From Rickettsiales bacterium (GTDB taxonomy: Bacteria > Pseudomonadota > Alphaproteobacteria > Rickettsiales > UBA1997): DNA of 11,809 nt. Of the stretch, positions 6,566 to 11,809 are shown one piece after another. Where the stretch lies: positions 1 to 11,809 of the forward strand of contig CANMEW010000037.1 of the NCBI GenBank assembly GCA_947496905.1, given 5' to 3'. The stretch's first letter is position 1; the number at the start of each line of letters is the position of its first letter. A program made the position numbers and the translations under genes. The notes beneath the pieces are model-generated. The model ran no database searches and was not told the origin of the DNA. It was given only the letters and a program-made list of their open reading frames with translations.

Positions 6566-9500
6566 ATGTCTCTAGCAGGAACCTCATCGCACGGACTTCT
6601 AAGTTTGACTTCAAATAGCGCAGTAGACCTTTTGGATTTCAACGCCATCAAAATCTCAATTGCTGATCCAGATAAAATTAGATCTTGGTCTTTTGGAGAG
6701 GTGATGAAGCCAGAAACCATTAACTATAGAACTTTCAAGCCAGAAAGAGATGGATTATTTTGCGCTAGAATTTTCGGACCAATCAAGGATTACGAGTGCT
6801 TGTGCGGCAAATATAAGCGCATCAAATACAAAGGCATAGTATGCGAAAAATGTGGTGTCGAAGTTACTTCTTCAAAAGTGCGTCGAGAAAGAATGGGGCA
6901 TGTTGAGCTTGCCGCACCCGTAACTCACATCTGGTTCTTAAAGTCTCTCCCATCGCGCATCAGTACCATGCTTGGAGTGACTTTGAAATCTTTGGAGAAA
7001 GTAATTTATTTCGAAGCTTACATCGTCACTGACGGATTGATGTCCTCTTTGAAAGAAGGCGAAATTTTGACTGAAGATGAATATGACAAGCTGCAACTAG
7101 AGCATGGATATGGCAGCTTTATTGCTGGGATGGGAGCTGAGGCGGTGCGCAATCTATTGCAAAAACTTGATCTAAAAAAATTACAAAAAAATCTTCGTGA
7201 AGACTTATCAACTCAAACCTCCGAGATCAAAAAAGAAAAAATCATCAAAAGACTAAAGCTTGTTGAGCAATTTCTTGATTCCGAAATCAACAAGCCGGAA
7301 CACATGGTAATGACGGTTTTACCAATCATTCCGCCTGATATCCGTCCATTAGTAATGTTGGATGGAGGACGTTTCGCGACATCCGATTTAAATGAGCTTT
7401 ATCGTCGCGTTATTAATCGTAATAATCGTTTAAAACGTCTTACTGAGCTTGGTGCACCAGAGATCATCATCAAAAATGAAAAGCGGATGCTACAAGAGTC
7501 AGTAGACGCCTTGCTTGATAATGGTCGCTCCGGAGCGGTTGTAAAAAATTCCAATAAAAAACCTTTTAAATCTTTGAGCGACATGCTGAAAGGCAAGCAA
7601 GGTCGTTTCCGTCAAAACTTACTTGGAAAGCGTGTCGATTACTCTGGTCGTAGTGTAATTGTGGTTGGTCCAGAATTAAAACTTCACCAATGTGGTTTGC
7701 CAAAAAAAATGGCCTTGGAATTATTCAAGCCATTCATCTATTCCAAGCTAGAGCTGTATGGAAAATCTCCTTCGATCAAAGTTTCTAAAAAACTAGTTGA
7801 GGCAGAAAGACCTGAGGTTTGGGATATTCTGGACGAGGTTATTAAAGAGCATCCAGTTCTTCTAAACCGCGCTCCGACTCTTCACAGGCTTGGTATTCAA
7901 GCATTCGAACCTGTATTAACAGAAGGCAAAGCCATTCAACTTCATCCCCTCGTTTGCGCTGCCTTTAACGCTGACTTTGACGGCGATCAAATGGCTGTTC
8001 ACGTTCCACTTTCTATTGAAGCTCAGGTTGAAACTAGAGCGCTAATGATGTCCACAAACAACATCCTGAGCCCCGCTAATGGTAAGCCAATTATCGTGCC
8101 ATCGCAAGATATTATCCTCGGTCTGTATTACATCACTATGGAAGGCAAGGATTACCCCAAAGCTAAATCACGTCCAATTGCCAATGATTTTGAATTAGAG
8201 CACGCCTTAAACGGTAAAGTGATCAACCTTCATGATAAAATTTTATACCGTTTTACCGTCAAAGATCTTGATGGCGAAGATTCATTCCAACGAGTCGAAA
8301 CAACTGCTGGGCGCGTATCGCTTCACAGAATGTTGCCAAATGCCATGAAAAATGATTTTGGGATCGTCAATAAAGTTATGACTAAGAAGGCAATCACTGA
8401 CCTCATAGACAATGTTTATCGTAATTGTGGCCAGAAGGAAACCGTCATGTTCTGCGACCGAATCATGGCTCTTGGTTTTTCTAACGCTTGTCGTGCGGGA
8501 ATTTCAATCGGCAAGGATGACATGATCATCCCGAAAGGCAAAGGTGCGCACATCGCTGAGTCATTCGAAAAAGTGAAAAAGCTAGAGAGGCAATATCGCG
8601 AAGGATTAATCACTGCCGGAGAGCGCTACAATAAAGTCGTCGATGAATGGACCAGCTGCACCGGAAAAATTTCACGCGAAATGATGGGGGCAATTTCCAC
8701 CTTCTCTACACCGGTTGAAGCTAATTCAATTTTTATGATGGCTGATTCTGGAGCGAGAGGATCAGAAAACCAAATTAAGCAAGTTGCGGGTATGCGTGGC
8801 TTGATGGCAAAGCCCTCTGGTGAAATTATTGAAACTCCAATCACCTCAAATTTTAAAGAGGGTTTGAGTGTTTTAGAATATTTTATTTCAGCTCACGGTG
8901 CTCGTAAAGGCTTGGCTGATACGGCTCTGAAAACAGCTAACTCCGGTTATTTAACCAGAAGATTGGTCGATGTTTCTCAGGATTGCATCGTAATAGAGGA
9001 AGATTGCGGCACTGCAGAAGGAATAGTTCTCGAATCAATCGTCGATGATGGTCGCGTAATATCTCCTCTTTCGGATCGCATTTTGGGTCGCGTTCTGCTT
9101 GAAGATGTTAAATCTCAAGATGGTAAAAAAATAATCATTAAAGCTGGCATCATGGTTGATGAAGCCTTGTCAGACTTGATTGATCAGCATGGTGTAAAAT
9201 CAGTTAAATCGCGCTCAACATTAACTTGTAAAACTCACGAAGGTGTCTGCGTAAAATGCTACGGACGCGATCTAGCAACTGGCAACATTGTCAGTATCGG
9301 AGAAGCAATTGGCGTTGTTGCAGCTCAGTCTATTGGCGAGCCGGGAACACAATTAACGATGAGAACTTTCCACATTGGTGGCGCTGCGCAAAGAGGCTCT
9401 GAGCAATCGTCAATTTCTGCGATTGCTGATGGTAAAGTTAAAATTTCCGACAAGGGAACAGTTCTAGATCGCAACAATAGAATCGTTGTGGTGAGTAGAA

Positions 9501-10669
9501 ATTCCGAAATCACCTTGGTTGATAAAAATCAGGTGGAAATCCATAGCTATAAACTTCCTTACGGAGCTGTAATTACCCACAAGCATGGTTCGGAAGTAAA
9601 AAAGGGTGACCACTTAGCTGAGTGGGATCCGTACAACATTCCCGTTGTCGCCGAGACAAGTGGTACAATAAAATACAGCGACCTTATCGAAAATGTTTCT
9701 CTGCGAGAAAGAATCGAAGAGTCTACCGGCGTTTCAACCAAGATCCTGATAGATTGGAAGCAATACAGTAAGCAAGATCTCAAGCCAAGATTGTCAGTCG
9801 TTGTAGGAAAGGATGTTGATGTAAAAGAATATCCGCTTTCAATTCATACGGTAATTGGCGTGTCTAACGGAGATGAGGTCAAAATCGGAGATGTGATAGC
9901 AAGAATACCGAAGGAATCTTCTAAAACTCGAGACATCACTGGTGGCCTTCCTCGCGTTGCAGAGTTGTTTGAAGCTCGTAAGCCAAAAAATGCTGCTGTG
10001 ATGAGTGAGATTGACGGTCGTATTGAATTCGGTAAAGATTACAAATCTAAACGTCGAGTGTTGGTCAGGTCAGAAGATGCCTCTAAGGAGCCGGTCGAAT
10101 ACAGTATTCTAAAAACCAAACACTTGTTCGTTGGCGAGGGTGATTTTGTGAAAAGAGGGGACGTGCTAGTTGACGGCAATCTTGTTCCACACGACATTCT
10201 GCGTATTTTAGGTATGCAAGCTTTCACCAATTACATGGTTGATGAAGTGCAAAAAGTCTACCGTATGCAAGGTGTAAAAATTGATGACAAGCATATCGAA
10301 GTCATTCTCAGCATGATGTTAAAAAGAGTTGAGGTTATTCACTCTGGAGAAACAACCTTACTTGTCGGAGAATATGTTGATCGCGATATATTCGAAGAAA
10401 TTAATGAGAAAATGATTCGAAACAAAATGAAACCAGCGCAATCAGCTCCAGTATTGCTGGGCATCACCAAGGCTTCATTGCAAACTAAATCCTTTATTTC
10501 TGCCGCATCATTCCAAGAAACAACCAGAGTCCTTACTGACGCTGCAATTCAAGGAAAATTCGACAATTTGAAAGGCTTAAAAGAAAACATCATCGTCGGC
10601 AGATTAATCCCTGCTGGAACCGGTTTGTTAGCTAGTAAGTATCGCAAGATGGCCAGTCAAACAGCTTAG
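6566..10669 (+). CDS. rpoC: DNA-directed RNA polymerase subunit beta'
   Basis: Beta' forms half of the RNA polymerase catalytic cleft. All key features are intact in its 1367 residues. The N-terminal zinc site has Cys78, Cys80, Cys93 and Cys96 (ECLCGKYKRI and CEKCGVEV). The catalytic magnesium loop NADFDGDQM has Asp470, Asp472 and Asp474. Also present are LNRAPTLHRLGIQAFEP, the bridge-helix region (ISAHGARKGLADTALKTANSG), the second zinc site (Cys814, Cys888, Cys895, Cys898) and the trigger-loop region with MRTFHIGGAA (Met932). The insertion typical of proteobacterial beta' follows the trigger-loop region. From the second zinc site to the trigger loop its numbering matches E. coli beta'. The C-terminus ends in VGRLIPAGTGLL. 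The start is ATG 6566, with no clear Shine-Dalgarno sequence. rpoB, almost always directly upstream, is not there; the upstream gene is rplI. Confidence 0.98.
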   Translation: MSLAGTSSHGLLSLTSNSAVDLLDFNAIKISIADPDKIRSWSFGEVMKPETINYRTFKPERDGLFCARIFGPIKDYECLCGKYKRIKYKGIVCEKCGVEVTSSKVRRERMGHVELAAPVTHIWFLKSLPSRISTMLGVTLKSLEKVIYFEAYIVTDGLMSSLKEGEILTEDEYDKLQLEHGYGSFIAGMGAEAVRNLLQKLDLKKLQKNLREDLSTQTSEIKKEKIIKRLKLVEQFLDSEINKPEHMVMTVLPIIPPDIRPLVMLDGGRFATSDLNELYRRVINRNNRLKRLTELGAPEIIIKNEKRMLQESVDALLDNGRSGAVVKNSNKKPFKSLSDMLKGKQGRFRQNLLGKRVDYSGRSVIVVGPELKLHQCGLPKKMALELFKPFIYSKLELYGKSPSIKVSKKLVEAERPEVWDILDEVIKEHPVLLNRAPTLHRLGIQAFEPVLTEGKAIQLHPLVCAAFNADFDGDQMAVHVPLSIEAQVETRALMMSTNNILSPANGKPIIVPSQDIILGLYYITMEGKDYPKAKSRPIANDFELEHALNGKVINLHDKILYRFTVKDLDGEDSFQRVETTAGRVSLHRMLPNAMKNDFGIVNKVMTKKAITDLIDNVYRNCGQKETVMFCDRIMALGFSNACRAGISIGKDDMIIPKGKGAHIAESFEKVKKLERQYREGLITAGERYNKVVDEWTSCTGKISREMMGAISTFSTPVEANSIFMMADSGARGSENQIKQVAGMRGLMAKPSGEIIETPITSNFKEGLSVLEYFISAHGARKGLADTALKTANSGYLTRRLVDVSQDCIVIEEDCGTAEGIVLESIVDDGRVISPLSDRILGRVLLEDVKSQDGKKIIIKAGIMVDEALSDLIDQHGVKSVKSRSTLTCKTHEGVCVKCYGRDLATGNIVSIGEAIGVVAAQSIGEPGTQLTMRTFHIGGAAQRGSEQSSISAIADGKVKISDKGTVLDRNNRIVVVSRNSEITLVDKNQVEIHSYKLPYGAVITHKHGSEVKKGDHLAEWDPYNIPVVAETSGTIKYSDLIENVSLRERIEESTGVSTKILIDWKQYSKQDLKPRLSVVVGKDVDVKEYPLSIHTVIGVSNGDEVKIGDVIARIPKESSKTRDITGGLPRVAELFEARKPKNAAVMSEIDGRIEFGKDYKSKRRVLVRSEDASKEPVEYSILKTKHLFVGEGDFVKRGDVLVDGNLVPHDILRILGMQAFTNYMVDEVQKVYRMQGVKIDDKHIEVILSMMLKRVEVIHSGETTLLVGEYVDRDIFEEINEKMIRNKMKPAQSAPVLLGITKASLQTKSFISAASFQETTRVLTDAAIQGKFDNLKGLKENIIVGRLIPAGTGLLASKYRKMASQTA

Positions 10670-10670
10670 A

Positions 10671-10688
10671 GCCTGTAAAATGGCAGGC
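10671..10688 (+). terminator. Weak hairpin after rpoC
   Basis: GCCTG (10671-10675) and CAGGC (10684-10688) form a 5-bp GC-rich stem with an 8-base loop, starting 1 base after the rpoC stop. No T-run follows, so termination by this structure alone is doubtful. It also lies where transcripts from rpoC and the oppositely oriented transposase would converge. Confidence 0.25.
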
Positions 10689-10732
10689 AGAAACTTGGCA
10701 TTGTGACCGTCCACAACTCCGGCATAATTAGG

Positions 10733-11733
10733 GGTGAATTCAACTTTCCAGTGCAACCAACCTCATCGTTTTAGTTTTGTAAAAAACCTCAAAAGGAGTC
10801 TGGAAATTTAAACATTTTCTTGGCTGGTGATTGACGATATTCTCAACCTCATTTGCAAGATCTTGAGTCAAAAGCCTGTGATCAAATGAGCTTGGTAAAA
10901 ACCTTCCGATCCTTCCATTAAAGTTCTCAACTCCTCCTTTCTGCCAAGGGGAATGAGGATCGCAGAAGTAAGTTTTTATTTTTAGGTTTTCATGGTGACA
11001 AAACTCAGTTCCTCGGTCAAAGGTAATCGATTTAACTGAATTTTTTGGCAGTAATCCAAAAGCATTCTTAATACCACCAATCACAGTGGCGGTAGTCTTG
11101 TCTGGATTACAAACCAATCTCACAAACCTAGTTTTTCTCTCAACTAAAGTTGTAAGATTGTTTGATTTGTAGCAGGTGAAGGCAACCAAATCAACTTCCC
11201 AGTGACCAACTCTTTTTCTTCCAGCAATTGAGGTTGGACGAGAAGAGATCGGAACTGCATTTGGAATTATTTCTCTCTTCGGCTTTCTACCAAACTTCGA
11301 TAATCGAGTCGGTTGTTTGCGAGGAAGAAGTTGAGGCCATATCGCCTCTTTTCCCTCCTTGCTGTAACAGAATTTGTAAATAGTCTCGTAGCTGACAGAA
11401 ACTGGACTTTTTTCCAATTTCAGTCTTTGAGAAATCTGCTCCGGTGACCAACCAATTCGCAACTTCTCAAATACAAGTAAACGCAGCGCTGCGCTTCGGA
11501 ATATGTGTGAGTTCCTACGCTTGCGCTGCTTTGCTTGTTGATTGGCGCGATCTGGAATGTAGCCAAGATCAGAATCCTTACACCGAGATAATTCACGAGA
11601 AATTGAAGACTTATCTCTTCCAAGAATTGATGCTATTTCATCAAGCCTCTTTGATTCGAGATAACGAAGACGATAGATTTCCGAGAGTGTTGCCTAAAAG
11701 ATAGACAAGAACTTATTTTGAAAGAATTCAAAC
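10733..11733 (-). mobile_element. IS30-family insertion sequence, probably decayed; boundaries uncertain
   Basis: The element is recognised from its transposase. At the rpoC-proximal end, 10733-10758 overlaps the transposase stop codon and reads GGTGAATTCAAC then TTTCCAGTGCAACC, the kind of sequence expected of an IS30 terminal inverted repeat. The only similar stretch at the other end, at 11718-11733, shares just TGAATTC and TTTC with a 2-base gap difference. The second end is therefore either diverged or beyond base 11809. No target-site duplication could be identified. The element begins within about 65 bases of the rpoC stop and is transcribed toward rpoC. Confidence 0.55.
10740..11693 (-). 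pseudogene. IS30-family transposase lacking a normal start (in-frame TAG at its 5' edge)
   Basis: The frame encodes 317 residues that together resemble a nearly complete IS30 transposase. The N-terminal helix-turn-helix reads LDEIASILGRDKSSISREL (17-35), then RIGWSPEQISQRLK begins at about residue 79. The DDE core has GHWEVDLV (Asp168), ITFDRGTEF (Asp226) and PWQKGGVENFNG (Glu256). NHQPRKCLNFQTPFEVF is the usual IS30 C-terminal motif. The gap between the second Asp and the Glu is 29 residues, shorter than the common 33. A TAG at 11696-11694 directly precedes the homology. No ATG or GTG follows before the conserved region, and the first TTG (11462) would remove the DNA-binding domain. It is probably inactive through a nonsense change (for example CAG to TAG), with an unusual start codon as the alternative. 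An ORF beginning at 11462 is therefore only a fragment. Confidence 0.65.
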
Positions 11734-11807
11734 ATTTCTGGAGTATTGATAGCGCACCAGAGCTTCATTGAGACGTTAATCATTCTCTCTGATTTAGAGA
11801 CGATTTT
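11694..11807 (-). other. Open frame upstream of, and in frame with, the transposase; origin unknown
   Basis: From the right window edge the minus strand is open for 37 codons, to the TAG at 11696-11694, in the same frame as the transposase. It includes ATGs at 11780, 11768 and 11735 and contains MKLWCAINTPEMFEFFQNKF. It may be the transposase N-terminus cut off by a nonsense mutation (most simply from ATG 11735), the tail of another gene next to the insertion, or chance. I do not recognise it. Confidence 0.25.
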
Positions 11808-11809
11808 CG

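Noticed and set aside
10740..11462. A complete 240-residue transposase from TTG 11462
   Set aside because: The same frame continues upstream through a clear IS30 helix-turn-helix, so this start would give a protein without its DNA-binding domain.
11483..11529. Palindrome-like sequence (GCAGCGC...GCGCTGC) inside the transposase, resembling the element at 122-184
   Set aside because: The spacing of transposase motifs on either side (GYIPDRA to GWSPEQI) fits normal IS30 proteins without an inserted segment, so it is native coding sequence.
1..11809. CRISPR array, tRNA, rRNA, toxin-antitoxin or defence genes
   Set aside because: Nothing in the reading suggested any of them: no regularly spaced direct repeats, no cloverleaf-like T-loop sequence and no matching protein motifs.

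Overview
The window looks like the chromosome of an AT-rich, probably host-associated alphaproteobacterium, perhaps from the Rickettsiales or Holosporales side. The reasons are the AT-rich sequence with frequent A/T runs, a PpiD-type chaperone gene directly upstream of trpE (an arrangement common in alphaproteobacteria), a palindromic element inside a reading frame (a habit well known from Rickettsia), and an IS30-type insertion sequence. The presence of trpE argues against Rickettsia or Wolbachia themselves. This placement is inference; nothing in the window proves a genus.

Left part, minus strand (1-4640), in transcription order: rpsD (ribosomal protein S4), a spacer with a hairpin, a ppiD-like membrane-anchored peptidyl-prolyl isomerase or chaperone, trpE (anthranilate synthase component I), and an unidentified partial reading frame that overlaps the 3' end of trpE and runs off the left edge. 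That frame carries a 63-bp interrupted palindrome (122-184). The gene after trpE is not trpG.

A gene-free region of about 500 bp (4641-5139) separates divergent rpsD and rpsF. It holds a long imperfect hairpin but no recognisable gene.

Right part, plus strand (5140-10669): rpsF-rpsR-rplI, the classic S6-S18-L9 operon, followed after a 174-bp spacer by full-length rpoC (RNA polymerase beta'). rpoC is not preceded by rpoB, which is the most unusual piece of gene order here. After rpoC, on the opposite strand, lies an IS30-family transposase gene (10740-11693). Its DDE domain and helix-turn-helix are readable, but the frame has no normal start codon and sits directly behind an in-frame TAG, so it is probably a decayed copy.

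Most genes serve translation (S4, S6, S18, L9) or transcription (beta'), with one envelope-folding gene and one tryptophan-biosynthesis gene. I see no CRISPR array, tRNA, rRNA, defence system or other clearly new system. The points worth following are the separated rpoC, the unannotated palindrome-bearing frame next to trpE, and the structured gene-free regions.
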